A stretch of 64,000 bases of DNA from NCBI RefSeq assembly GCF_032878875.1, contig NZ_CP118157.1, forward strand, positions 1,612,001 to 1,676,000, read 5' to 3'. A model generated the notes under the pieces. That model was not told the DNA's origin, made no database searches, and was given only the letters and a program-made list of their open reading frames with translations. Positions 16,227-26,925 of the stretch are shown here, piece by piece (the first letter of the stretch is position 1; every line of letters starts with the position of its first letter). Source of the DNA: Microbacterium sp. AB (GTDB lineage: Bacteria > Actinomycetota > Actinomycetes > Actinomycetales > Microbacteriaceae). The translations under genes were made by a program, and so were the position numbers.

Positions 16227-18674
16227 TCAGACGAGCGTGCGGCCGATCGAGCCGACGACGGCGTCGAGGGGCTGCCCCGACGCATCGCGCTTCGCGAGCG
16301 TCTGCGGGAGCTTCCGCACCGTGCCGTTCGCGTCGACGGCGAGCGCCGGGTCGGGTCCGACCCAGGCGAGCGTGAGCCTGTCCTCGCCGCGCAGGAACGC
16401 ATGCGCGCGGACGCCGCCGGTCGCGCGTCCCTTCGCCGGGAACTCGGAGAAGTCCGAGATCTTCGCCCGCCCGGTGTCGGCGCCGGCGAGCATCCCCTCA
16501 GAGCCCGACACCGTGACGACGACGGTGTCGTCGCCCGAGGCCGAGCCGAAGAAGAGCGCTCTGCCCTGCGGGCTGAGCTTGACGCCGGCCATCCCCGCGG
16601 CGCTCGCGCCCTGCGGACGCACGGAGGACGCCGGGAACCGCAGCAGCTGCGCATCCGTCGTCACGAAGACGAGCGCGGAGTCGTCGGGCGCCGGAGCCGC
16701 GCCGACGAGCTCGTCGCCCGGCTTGAGCCCGATCACCTCGATCTCCGGCTTCGGGGGCAGCGCTGACGGAACGACGCGCTTGACGACGCCCTGCGCCGTG
16801 CCGAGGGCGATCGGCGTCTCGTCGCCGAGCGCGACGAGGGCGAGGATGCGCTCGTTCCGGTCGGCGAGGCCGATGTAGTCGCGCAGCTTCACGCCCGCGC
16901 CCAGCTGCAGCGCGTTCGCCGGGACGGAGGGCAGATCGATCGGGTGGAAGCGCACGAGGCGTCCGCGGCTCGTGATCGCACCGGCCTCGCCGCGGACGGT
17001 CGTCCGCACCGTCGAGAGGATGGCGTCGTGCTTGCTCCGTCGAGCCGGGGCCGTCGGCTCCTGGCCCTCCGGGACCTCGACGCGGATGGCGCGTCCCGTC
17101 GTCGACAGGGCGACGAGCGTCGGCCCGTCGGCGATCTGGAGATCGGCGTCCGCCGTCTGGCGCGAGCGCGTGGCCGCGGGCTTGGCGTTCATGAGCAGCG
17201 TCCGGCGAGGCGTGCCGTACTTGTCCACGACGGCGTCGAGCTCGCTCGCCACCTGCTTGCGCAGCAGGGCGTCGGAGCCGAGCAGCTCCTCGAGGCGGGC
17301 GATCTCGGCGAGCAGCTCGTCGCGCTCCTTCTCGAGCTCGATGCGCGAGAACCTCGTCAGGCGCCGCAGGCGCAGCTCGAGGATGTACTCCGCCTGCACC
17401 TCGTCGAGGTCGAACACCTGGCACAGGCGCGAGCGGGCCTGCTCGGAGTCGTCGGACGTGCGGATGACCTGGATGACCTCGTCGATGTCGAGGATGGCCA
17501 CGAGCAGGCCGCGCACGAGGTGCAGGCGCTCCTGTCTCCGCGCAAGACGGTAGCGGCTGCGGCGCGTGACGACCTGCAGCCGGTGGTCGACGTAGACGCG
17601 CAGGAGCTCGACGAGGCCGAGGGTGTGGGGGCGCCCGCCGACGAGGGCGACGTTGTTGAAGTTGAACGAGTCCTCGAGGGGGGTGAGTCGGTAGAGGCGC
17701 TCCAGCACGGCCTGCGGGTCGAAGCCGGTCTTGACGCCGATGACGAGACGCAGTCCGTGGTTGCGGTCCGTGAGGTCGGTGACATCGCTGACGCCCTGCA
17801 GCTTCTTCGACTGGACGGCGTCCTTGAGCTTCTCGATGACGCGCTCGGGGCCGACCATGTACGGCAGCTCCGTCACGACGATGCCCGTCCGGCGCGGGCC
17901 GACCTGCTCGATGGACGCCTTGCCGCGCACCTTGATGGCGCCGCGGCCCGTCTCGTACGCGTCGCGGATGCCGTCGAGCCCCACGACGATGCCTCCCGAC
18001 GGGAAGTCGGGGCCGGGGACGAACTCCATGAGCTGCTCCAGCGTCGCCTCGGGGTTCTCGATGAGGAAGTTCGCCGCGGCGACGACCTCGGTGAGGTTGT
18101 GGGGGGCCATGTTCGTCGCCATCCCCACGGCGATGCCCGTCGTGCCGTTGACGAGCAGGTTCGGGTACGCGGCGGGCAGCACGTCCGGCTGCTGGAACTG
18201 GCCGTCGTAGTTGGGGATGAAGTCGACGACGTCCTCGTCGAGGTTCTCCGTCATGGCCATCGCGGCGGCGGCCAGACGTGCCTCGGTGTAGCGGGCGGCG
18301 GCGGGACCGTCGTCGAGCGAGCCGAAGTTGCCGTGCCCGTCGACGAGGGGGACGCGCAGGGCGAAGTCCTGCGCCAGGCGCACGAGCGCGTCGTAGATCG
18401 CCGAGTCGCCGTGCGGGTGCAGCTTCCCCATCACCTCGCCGACCACGCGCGCGCTCTTCACGTGCCCGCGGTCGGGGCGCAGGCCCATCTCGGCCATCTG
18501 GAAGAGGATGCGGCGCTGGACGGGCTTGAGCCCGTCGCGCGCGTCGGGGAGCGCGCGCGAGTAGATCACGGAGTACGCGTACTCGAGGTACGACCCCTGC
18601 ATCTCCGATTCGAGGTCGATGTCCTCGATGCGCTCGTCGACCGGCGTGGCGTCGGATGCCTGCTTGCGCGCCAT
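16227..18674 (-). CDS. parC: DNA topoisomerase IV subunit A
   Basis: An 815-residue breakage-reunion subunit. The catalytic tyrosine is Tyr129 in AARYTEARL. The quinolone-determining region reads [16 protein letters not shown] with Ser91 and Asp95, the wild-type susceptible residues. The C-terminal ~300 residues form the beta-pinwheel DNA-wrapping domain. The gyrase-specific QRRGGKG-type GyrA box is not present, favouring topoisomerase IV over gyrase A. The ATG at 18674 is followed by a charged leader ([11 protein letters not shown]). It converges with parE, with 116 bp between their stops. Confidence 0.88.
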   Translation of the reverse strand: MARKQASDATPVDERIEDIDLESEMQGSYLEYAYSVIYSRALPDARDGLKPVQRRILFQMAEMGLRPDRGHVKSARVVGEVMGKLHPHGDSAIYDALVRLAQDFALRVPLVDGHGNFGSLDDGPAAARYTEARLAAAAMAMTENLDEDVVDFIPNYDGQFQQPDVLPAAYPNLLVNGTTGIAVGMATNMAPHNLTEVVAAANFLIENPEATLEQLMEFVPGPDFPSGGIVVGLDGIRDAYETGRGAIKVRGKASIEQVGPRRTGIVVTELPYMVGPERVIEKLKDAVQSKKLQGVSDVTDLTDRNHGLRLVIGVKTGFDPQAVLERLYRLTPLEDSFNFNNVALVGGRPHTLGLVELLRVYVDHRLQVVTRRSRYRLARRQERLHLVRGLLVAILDIDEVIQVIRTSDDSEQARSRLCQVFDLDEVQAEYILELRLRRLTRFSRIELEKERDELLAEIARLEELLGSDALLRKQVASELDAVVDKYGTPRRTLLMNAKPAATRSRQTADADLQIADGPTLVALSTTGRAIRVEVPEGQEPTAPARRSKHDAILSTVRTTVRGEAGAITSRGRLVRFHPIDLPSVPANALQLGAGVKLRDYIGLADRNERILALVALGDETPIALGTAQGVVKRVVPSALPPKPEIEVIGLKPGDELVGAAPAPDDSALVFVTTDAQLLRFPASSVRPQGASAAGMAGVKLSPQGRALFFGSASGDDTVVVTVSGSEGMLAGADTGRAKISDFSEFPAKGRATGGVRAHAFLRGEDRLTLAWVGPDPALAVDANGTVRKLPQTLAKRDASGQPLDAVVGSIGRTLV

Positions 18675-18778
18675 TCAGCCCTCTCCTCGGGTGGGGTGGA
18701 GTCCGGATGCCGTGCCGCGCACCCGTGGGCAGAGGGTGCGCGACGGACCGCGTCCTCCGCTGTGGAAGACTTGCCCGG

Positions 18779-19912
18779 ATGTCCTTCATCGTACCGGCGG
18801 GTCCACAGAACGCCCGGAGCCTCACCGAGGTCGCAGCCGAGTCGCTGCGCTCGCTCGCGGGGGAGGGCAGCTGGCTCGCTCCGGCGTCGTCCGTCGTCCT
18901 CGTCGTCGTCGACGGGCTCGGCGCCATCCAGCTGCGGGGTCACGCGGGCCACGCGCGGCGGCTGTCGGGTGCGATGACGAAGAGGGACGTGGCGCGCAGC
19001 GTCTTCCCCTCGACCACGGCGGCCGCGCTCACGAGCACGCTCACGGGGGCCTGGCCGGGGGAGCACGGGCTCGTGGGCTATCGCGTGCTCGATCCGACCC
19101 GCGGCGTGCTGTGCAATCAGCTGAACGGCTACGGGCGGGAGGGGCTCGACCCGCTCACGTGGCAGCGTGCGCCGACGGTGTTCGAACGCGCCTCTGCGGA
19201 GGGCCGACCAGCCTTCGCCGTCGGCAGGGCGGAGTATGCGCGGAGCGGCTTCACCTCGGCCGTGCTCCGCGGCGCGCAGTACGTCGGGGAGGACGACGTC
19301 CGCGAACGCCTGCGTGCGGCCTATGCGCTCGCGGCCGCGCACGCCGGGGCGATCGTCTACTGCTACCTGCCCGAGGCCGACAAGGCGGGGCACAGGCACG
19401 GCATCGCCTCGGACGCGTGGGTCGGAGCGCTGGAGGAGATCGACGCCGCGTTCGCGGACGCCGTGCCGCGGCGCGTGGGCGTGCTCGTCACGGCCGATCA
19501 CGGCATGGTCGACGTGCCGCGGCGCCGTCACGTCCTGCTCGGTCACGGCGACCCGCGTCTGGACGGCGTGGCGCTCGTCGGCGGCGAGCCCCGTCTGCTT
19601 CATCTCTACCTCGACCCCGGGGCGGGCGCGGCAGAGGTGGCCGGCGAGTGGCGGCGGCGGTCAGAGGGGCAGGCCGACGTGTCCACCCGCGACGAGGCGA
19701 TCGCATCCGGCCTCTTCGGGGACGCGGACGCGGAGGTCCGTCCGCGGATCGGCGACGTGCTCGTCGCCGCCCGCGGCACGTGGGCGTTCTACGACGACCG
19801 TGAGACGGACAAGCGGCCGCAGGACATGGTCGGCCAGCACGGATCGACCACGCCGGAGGAGACGACGGTCCCGCTCATCCGCCTGGGTGCGTTCGCCGGC
19901 GCGGCGCGCTGA
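18779..19912 (+). CDS. Alkaline phosphatase superfamily phosphodiesterase/pyrophosphatase
   Basis: A 377-residue metalloenzyme of the type I phosphodiesterase/nucleotide pyrophosphatase group. Metal and nucleophile motifs are visible: VVLVVVDGLGA (Asp), VFPSTTAAALTSTLTG with the nucleophilic Thr, YLPEADKAGHRHG, and VLVTADHGMVD with a late VGQHGS His. No signal peptide is seen from the ATG at 18779, so it is probably cytoplasmic. Substrate is unknown. It is divergent from parC and converges with sepH. Homologues are common beside sepH and topoisomerase IV genes in related actinobacteria. Confidence 0.8.
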   Translation: MSFIVPAGPQNARSLTEVAAESLRSLAGEGSWLAPASSVVLVVVDGLGAIQLRGHAGHARRLSGAMTKRDVARSVFPSTTAAALTSTLTGAWPGEHGLVGYRVLDPTRGVLCNQLNGYGREGLDPLTWQRAPTVFERASAEGRPAFAVGRAEYARSGFTSAVLRGAQYVGEDDVRERLRAAYALAAAHAGAIVYCYLPEADKAGHRHGIASDAWVGALEEIDAAFADAVPRRVGVLVTADHGMVDVPRRRHVLLGHGDPRLDGVALVGGEPRLLHLYLDPGAGAAEVAGEWRRRSEGQADVSTRDEAIASGLFGDADAEVRPRIGDVLVAARGTWAFYDDRETDKRPQDMVGQHGSTTPEETTVPLIRLGAFAGAAR

Positions 19913-19927
19913 CGCCGGCCCGCTCGC

Positions 19928-20971
19928 TCAGTCGTCGGCCCGCGCGCCGAAGACGATCTCGTCCCAGGAGGGCATCGACGCGCGTCCGCGCCTGCGCGGC
20001 GAGTCGCTCTCCTCCTGCTGCTGCGGAGGGCGCGTCTCGTCGGAGCCCTCCTCCTGCCCCGTCGCGTATCCGGGCTCGAGAGCGTCGAACAGCGCCACGG
20101 GCGCGGGGGCGGGCTCCTCCGGTTCCCCGGTCTCGGCCTCCGGCTCCAGCACGGGGGCCGTCTCGCGCTGTCCGCGTCGACGGCGCAGCGCCTCGAGGAG
20201 ATCCGCGGTGTCGGGGTTCGGCGCTTCCGTGCTCGGCGCGCGCTTCGTCGCCGCCTCGCGCACGGACGGGATGGAGCGTGTGAAGCCGTCGGCGGCGTCA
20301 TCGGCGTCGGGGGCCCGACGCGGTCCGAAGGCGCCGGAGTCGAACCGCTCGTCGTCCTCCGCGGGGGCGACGTCGAGCGCACGCAGGCGGGGGATGAGGC
20401 CGTCCGGCATGGGCCCCTGGCGGGACAGCTGCGTGGCGTCGGCGTTGAGGGGGGCGAGCGCGCTGCGCCGGGGGTCGAAGCTCCAGCGGGCGTCGTGATC
20501 GACCTCGGCGGCGGTGAACTCGACCTTGACGATCCAGCCCGTCTCGTCCTTCCAGCTCGTCCAGCGCTCGCGCGTCGCGTCGATGTCCGCGAGCTTCGAG
20601 CGGATGGCCTCGCCGAACGTCGGGTTCTGCTCGCCGGTCAGATCCACTCCCATGAGGACCGGAACGGCGAGCGCCCGGCCGACGATGTGCTCGCGCTCGG
20701 CGAGCACGGGCCCCTCGAAGCGCCGCACGTCCTCGACCCGGGCGGAGAGGAGCTCGGCGACCTCCTCCGACGACAGCCCGGCGCGGATGTGCTCCTGGAT
20801 CTCCTTCGGCCTCGGCGCCGGCGTGCGCGATTCCTCGCGATGGGCTGCGCGGTCGATCCGCCGGATCTCCGAGCGCAGCAGGTCGTCGACGGGGAGCGTG
20901 TAGCGCTGCCCCGACTCGCTCGCCAGGACGAGCTTGCCGTCCTCGGTCCCTACGATCGTGAGCTGATCCAT
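19928..20971 (-). CDS. sepH: Septation protein SepH (DUF3071)
   Basis: A 347-residue actinobacterial cell-division protein. The N-terminal DUF3071 domain begins MDQLTIVGTEDGKLVL and includes a helix-turn-helix-like part (PKEIQEHIRAGLSSEEVAEL). The C-terminal half is Pro/Glu/Asp-rich and disordered, ending in a short conserved tail RASMPSWDEIVFGAR. SepH is known to bind FtsZ and promote filament assembly at the septum. ATG 20971 has GAGGAG 7 nt upstream; an earlier in-frame ATG at 20986 adds only five residues. Confidence 0.9.
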   Translation of the reverse strand: MDQLTIVGTEDGKLVLASESGQRYTLPVDDLLRSEIRRIDRAAHREESRTPAPRPKEIQEHIRAGLSSEEVAELLSARVEDVRRFEGPVLAEREHIVGRALAVPVLMGVDLTGEQNPTFGEAIRSKLADIDATRERWTSWKDETGWIVKVEFTAAEVDHDARWSFDPRRSALAPLNADATQLSRQGPMPDGLIPRLRALDVAPAEDDERFDSGAFGPRRAPDADDAADGFTRSIPSVREAATKRAPSTEAPNPDTADLLEALRRRRGQRETAPVLEPEAETGEPEEPAPAPVALFDALEPGYATGQEEGSDETRPPQQQEESDSPRRRGRASMPSWDEIVFGARADD

Positions 20972-21045
20972 GCCCTTGCTCCTCACACGATGACAATCGG
21001 TGTCCCGTCATGGTTCCACGCGTCTCGGCCCACGGGCGGGAATAC

Positions 21046-21108
21046 CGCGGGCGCGCCGCGAGTTTCATCGCTGGCACGACCCGACGCGTCGTACGCGGGC
21101 GCGCCGCG
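21046..21108. repeat. 15-bp direct repeat in the sepH/DUF4193 intergenic region
   Basis: CGCGGGCGCGCCGCG occurs at 21046-21060 and again at 21094-21108, start to start 48 bp. Each copy is followed by a short AT-containing tract (AGTTTC and CATTTG). The 232-bp gap otherwise shows a weak TTGCGA-17-CAAACT promoter (21112-21140) for DUF4193. The repeat could be a regulator site or chance in GC-rich DNA. Confidence 0.4.
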
Positions 21109-21203
21109 CATTTGCGAAAGACGCGGGCGTCGTGCAAACTATCGCCGCCCCGCCGCACCGCGGGACGAGCAGCACCCGACGACGAAAGAAGTGACGCCCT
21201 CAG

Positions 21204-21497
21204 ATGGCAACCGACTACGACGCCCCCCGTAAGAGCGACGACGACAACAACGAGTCGATCGAGGCGCTCAAGGCGCGCCGCCCCGACAACGCGGGATCCA
21301 TCGACTCCGAGGACGCCGACAACCCGTCGAGCTTCGACCTCCCGGGCGCCGACCTGTCCAACGTGGAGCTCGACGTCGTCGTGCTGCCGCCGCAGGACGA
21401 CGAGTTCACGTGCATGAGCTGCTTCCTCGTGAAGCACCGTTCGCAGCTCGACCACGACGGCGCCGACGGGCCTATCTGCCGCGACTGCGCGGCATAG
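21204..21497 (+). CDS. DUF4193 family zinc-ribbon protein
   Basis: A 97-residue acidic protein whose C-terminus carries FTCMSCFLVKHRSQL and GPICRDCA, two C-x2-C pairs typical of a zinc ribbon. The N-terminus is charged and probably flexible. DUF4193 proteins are near-universal in actinobacteria and usually lie between sepH and DUF3093/dut, as here. Their function is unknown. The 3' end overlaps the converging DUF3093 gene by 26 bp. Confidence 0.9.
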   Translation: MATDYDAPRKSDDDNNESIEALKARRPDNAGSIDSEDADNPSSFDLPGADLSNVELDVVVLPPQDDEFTCMSCFLVKHRSQLDHDGADGPICRDCAA

Positions 21498-21996
21498 CCT
21501 GCGCGCGGAGCACGGCCGCCGCGAGGCGGTCGGGCGTGCGTATCGAGATCGTCCACGACGTGACGGGATCGTCGGGATCGGTGTTCGGGACGAGCACCAC
21601 CCCGTCGATCCCACCGCGGACGAGATACCAGCCGCGAGGATCGAGGTCCACCCCTCTGGCGGCCTTCGCCTCCTCGCCCGCGAGGGCGACGGGGTCTCCG
21701 AGGTGCTCGACCTCGATGCGCGCCTTCCCGGCGCGCAGCACGCCGTCGCGCACCTCGACGACCGGGGAGCCGGCGATGAGGAGCGCGATGACGACGATCG
21801 CCGCGATCGCGCCCAGGCCGAGCGAGACGGCGGGCTCGATGCGCACGAAGACCAGCGTGACCATGGGTGCGACGATCGCGGCGGAGGCGAGCGTCCAGAG
21901 CGAGGGCGAGAGGCGCTCGCGGAAGTCCGCGACCGCGTGGCCGTCCTGGGAGGACGTGCTGTTCGGGGAGGACACTGTGTTCTGCATTACCCTCAT
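21472..21996 (-). CDS. DUF3093 family membrane protein
   Basis: About 174 residues with two close hydrophobic segments (roughly residues 32-50 and 54-72: LWTLASAAIVAPMVTLVFV and LGLGAIAAIVVIALLIAG), then a beta-rich domain with YLVRGGIDGVVLVPN and DDPVTSWTISIRTPDRLA, characteristic of DUF3093. Function is unknown. Start may be ATG 21996 (MRVMQN) or ATG 21987 (MQNTVS). It is divergent from dut with the two start codons only 3-12 bp apart, so each promoter lies inside the other gene. Its 3' end overlaps DUF4193. Confidence 0.85.
   Translation of the reverse strand: MRVMQNTVSSPNSTSSQDGHAVADFRERLSPSLWTLASAAIVAPMVTLVFVRIEPAVSLGLGAIAAIVVIALLIAGSPVVEVRDGVLRAGKARIEVEHLGDPVALAGEEAKAARGVDLDPRGWYLVRGGIDGVVLVPNTDPDDPVTSWTISIRTPDRLAAAVLRAQAMPRSRGR
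21988..21993 (+). promoter_or_regulatory. -10 element TACCCT of a leaderless dut promoter
   Basis: TACCCT ends 6 nt before the dut GTG at 22000 and lies within the first codons of the opposing DUF3093 gene. No leader or Shine-Dalgarno is possible from this promoter. Confidence 0.5.
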
Positions 21997-21999
21997 TGC

Positions 22000-22452
22000 G
22001 TGACCGATATCGTTGACGTTCCCATTGTGGCACCCGGCGTCCCCGTCTACGCGCACCCGGGCGACGCGGGCGCGGATCTGGTGGCGGCCGAGTCCGTGCT
22101 GATCGCCCCCGGCGAGCGCGCGCTGGTCGGAACCGGCGTGCGCATCGCGTTGCCCGACGGATACGCGGCGTTCGTGGTCCCACGCAGCGGGCTCGCCGCG
22201 AAGCACGGCATCACGATCGTGAACGCGCCGGGCACGATCGACGCGGGCTACCGCGGGGAGATCCGCGTCGCGCTGCTGAACACCGACGCGCGCGAGGCCT
22301 ACCGGGTCGCCGAGGGCGACCGGATCGCTCAGCTCATCCTGATGCCCGTGCCCCGCGCGCGGTTCATCCCCGTCGACGAGCTGCCGGAGTCCGCGCGCGG
22401 AGAAGGCGGCTTCGGCTCGACGGGATACGAGACGACACGAGGAGTGGCATGA
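22000..22452 (+). CDS. dut: dUTP diphosphatase
   Basis: A 150-residue trimeric dUTPase that hydrolyses dUTP to dUMP and pyrophosphate, keeping uracil out of DNA and feeding dTMP synthesis. The five family motifs are present: HPGDAGADL, VPRSGLAAKHGI, NAPGTIDAGYRGEI, EGDRIAQLIL and the C-terminal GEGGFGSTG that closes over the active site. GTG start. The stop overlaps the ATG of the DUF3710 gene as ATGA, making a coupled three-gene run dut-DUF3710-DUF3159. Confidence 0.96.
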   Translation: MTDIVDVPIVAPGVPVYAHPGDAGADLVAAESVLIAPGERALVGTGVRIALPDGYAAFVVPRSGLAAKHGITIVNAPGTIDAGYRGEIRVALLNTDAREAYRVAEGDRIAQLILMPVPRARFIPVDELPESARGEGGFGSTGYETTRGVA

Positions 22453-23072
22453 CCGACGAGAGCGAAGAGCAGGGCGACGAGCTCGCCGCCGCGGGGATGG
22501 GCGGCGCGGCACCGGCTGCGCGCAGTCGCGCGGAGGACGGCCCGTTCGACGAGAGCGAGGCGAACCCGGTGCGGCCGTACATCGATCTCGGCGGCATCAA
22601 GATCCTCCCGCGCGAGGGGCTCAACCTGCGCCTGGAGGTCGAGGAGCAGTCGAAACGGATCGTGGCGGTCGGGCTCGACTACGCCGAGTCGACGCTGCAG
22701 GTGCAGCCCTTCGCGGCTCCCCGCTCGACGGGGCTGTGGGAGGAGACGCGCGACCAGATCCGCGACCAGGTCCGTCAGCAGGGCGGGCGCGTCGAGGAGC
22801 GGGAAGGGCCGCTGGGCCCCGAGCTTCTCGCCGAGGTGCCCGTCGTGGCGGGCGGGGGCGGCTCCGAGAAGCGCCTCGCGCGCTTCATCGGCGTCGACGG
22901 CCCTCGCTGGTTCCTGCGCGGCGTGGTCGGGGGGCTCGCGACGAGCGACCTCGGCGCGGCGGAGAGGATCGAGGATCTCTTCCGCTCGATCGTCGTGGTG
23001 CGCGGCGGCACGCCGATGCCCCCGCGCGACCTCATCCCGCTGAAGATGCCGCAGTCGCCGGGGGCGGCGTGA
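22449..23072 (+). CDS. DUF3710 family protein
   Basis: A 207-residue soluble protein. After an acidic ~40-residue leader the DUF3710 domain starts with YIDLGGIKILPREGLNLRL and contains FAAPRSTGLWEETRDQI, GVDGPRWFLRGVVGG and an end PMPPRDLIPLKMP. The family is actinobacterial and consistently follows dut. Function is unknown. It overlaps dut by 4 nt (ATGA) and the next gene by 4 nt (GTGA), so the three are co-translated. Confidence 0.9.
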   Translation: MTDESEEQGDELAAAGMGGAAPAARSRAEDGPFDESEANPVRPYIDLGGIKILPREGLNLRLEVEEQSKRIVAVGLDYAESTLQVQPFAAPRSTGLWEETRDQIRDQVRQQGGRVEEREGPLGPELLAEVPVVAGGGGSEKRLARFIGVDGPRWFLRGVVGGLATSDLGAAERIEDLFRSIVVVRGGTPMPPRDLIPLKMPQSPGAA

Positions 23073-23803
23073 CGGATCCGTCCGGCCGCGCGGAGGAGGG
23101 GACTCCTCTCGAGCCGCCGGCGCCTCGCGCGTCCGATGCGCTCGGCGCGGCGCTCGGCGGCGCCGCGCAGCGCCTGGGCCTCGACCCGGCAGGGGAGGCG
23201 AGCACCGGTCAGGTCGTCTGGAAGGCGATGGGCGGCTGGCGCGGCGTGCTCGAGTCCGTGCTGCCGAGCCTCGCCTTCGTCGTGCTCTTCACGATCCGCC
23301 CCGACGTCCTCGCGCTCGCGCTCGGCGTGTCGGTCGGGCTCGCGGCGGTGTTCACGCTCGTCCGCTTCGCGCAGAAGTCTCCGCCTGCGGCGGCGCTGGG
23401 CGGTCTCGTCGCGGCGGCGGCCGCTGCGGCGCTCGCGCTGTGGACCGGCCGGGGGGAGGACAACTTCGTGCCCGGCTTCCTCACGAACGGCGTGTACGGG
23501 ACGGCGCTGCTCGTCTCCGCTCTCGTCGGATGGTCGCTCATCGGCCTCGCCGTCGGGTTCCTCATGGGGGACGGCACGGCGTGGCGGGCCGACCGGCGCA
23601 AGCGCCGCGTCTTCTTCTGGCTCGGCATCGCGTGGGCGATCCTCTTCTACGCGCGTCTGGCCGTCCAGCTCCCGCTCTATTTCGCGGGGGACGTCACGGC
23701 GCTCGGGACGCTGAAGCTCATCATGGGCCTGCCGCTGTTCGCGCCCCTCGTCGCCGTGACGTGGCTCGCGGTCAGGGCCGTATACGCTCGCGGCGACCCC
23801 TGA
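23069..23803 (+). CDS. DUF3159 family multi-pass membrane protein
   Basis: A 244-residue integral membrane protein with about five to six hydrophobic segments (near residues 60-76, 78-96, 107-122, 145-165, 178-198 and 215-235). The family signature GGWRGVLESVLPSLAFV and the loop WRADRRKRRVFFWLG are visible. DUF3159 proteins accompany dut and DUF3710 in many actinobacteria, often near Trk potassium-uptake genes, which are absent here. Transport activity is not established. The GTG at 23069 overlaps the DUF3710 stop. Confidence 0.88.
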   Translation: MTDPSGRAEEGTPLEPPAPRASDALGAALGGAAQRLGLDPAGEASTGQVVWKAMGGWRGVLESVLPSLAFVVLFTIRPDVLALALGVSVGLAAVFTLVRFAQKSPPAAALGGLVAAAAAAALALWTGRGEDNFVPGFLTNGVYGTALLVSALVGWSLIGLAVGFLMGDGTAWRADRRKRRVFFWLGIAWAILFYARLAVQLPLYFAGDVTALGTLKLIMGLPLFAPLVAVTWLAVRAVYARGDP

Positions 23804-23847
23804 GGGGCGCACCCGGCCGAGCGCGCCTGGCCGTCCGTCCGTGGTAG

Positions 23848-23871
23848 ATTTATCTCGACATCGAGATAAAT
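23848..23871. promoter_or_regulatory. Perfect 24-bp AT-rich palindrome, likely operator of acnA
   Basis: Arm ATTTATCTCGA (23848-23858), a CA spacer, then the exact complement of the arm (23861-23871). The outer bases are AT-rich in a window otherwise very GC-rich. It lies 121 bp before the acnA start codon. Two AT-rich -10-like hexamers (TAGATT 23845-23850, ATAAAT 23866-23871) overlap it, so a bound regulator would probably repress. The regulator is not encoded nearby. Confidence 0.65.
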
Positions 23872-23992
23872 AACGCACTGTGAGGGTCTGCTCTCCGATG
23901 ACGGAGGGTAAGGCACGCCTTCCTAGCAGGACGCCTGATGAGGCGAGCAAGATGGGGGCGTAAGTGCGCGGTCGACCAGGAGGAGACAGCCC

Positions 23993-26821
<2,829 letters not shown>

Positions 26822-26831
26822 GAGCCGCCCC

Positions 26832-26866
26832 CGAACGGGCCCCGGGACGTTCCCGGGGCCCGTTCG
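26832..26866 (+). terminator. Strong terminator after acnA
   Basis: A perfect 16-bp stem, CGAACGGGCCCCGGGA at 26832-26847 with its complement at 26851-26866, and a 3-nt loop. Confidence 0.85.
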
Positions 26867-26913
26867 ACGCCCTCGGACAGCCGCGTCATCCGTCCTCTCC
26901 CAGCCGCCGGGCG

Positions 26914-26919
26914 TAGGCT
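26914..26919 (+). promoter_or_regulatory. -10 element TAGGCT of a leaderless dxs promoter
   Basis: TAGGCT ends 6 nt before the ATG at 26926. The bases between (CGCCCC) contain no ribosome binding site. Confidence 0.55.
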
Positions 26920-26925
26920 CGCCCC

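Noticed and set aside
13635..16766. A 1043-codon frame running across parE
   Set aside because: It is a shadow frame of parE in GC-rich DNA: low-complexity Arg/Gly/Ala sequence without domains.
14029..18674. parE/parC as gyrB/gyrA
   Set aside because: The A subunit lacks a GyrA box and the genes lie beside DUF7455 and sepH, not recF/dnaN, so topoisomerase IV is favoured.
23905..23928. An iron-regulator (DtxR/IdeR) box in the acnA leader
   Set aside because: Only a short AAGGC-AC-GCCTT repeat is present; it matches too few positions of the 19-bp iron-box consensus.
23934..23960. CTGATGAG in the acnA leader as a hammerhead ribozyme core
   Set aside because: The required GAAA and flanking helices are absent.
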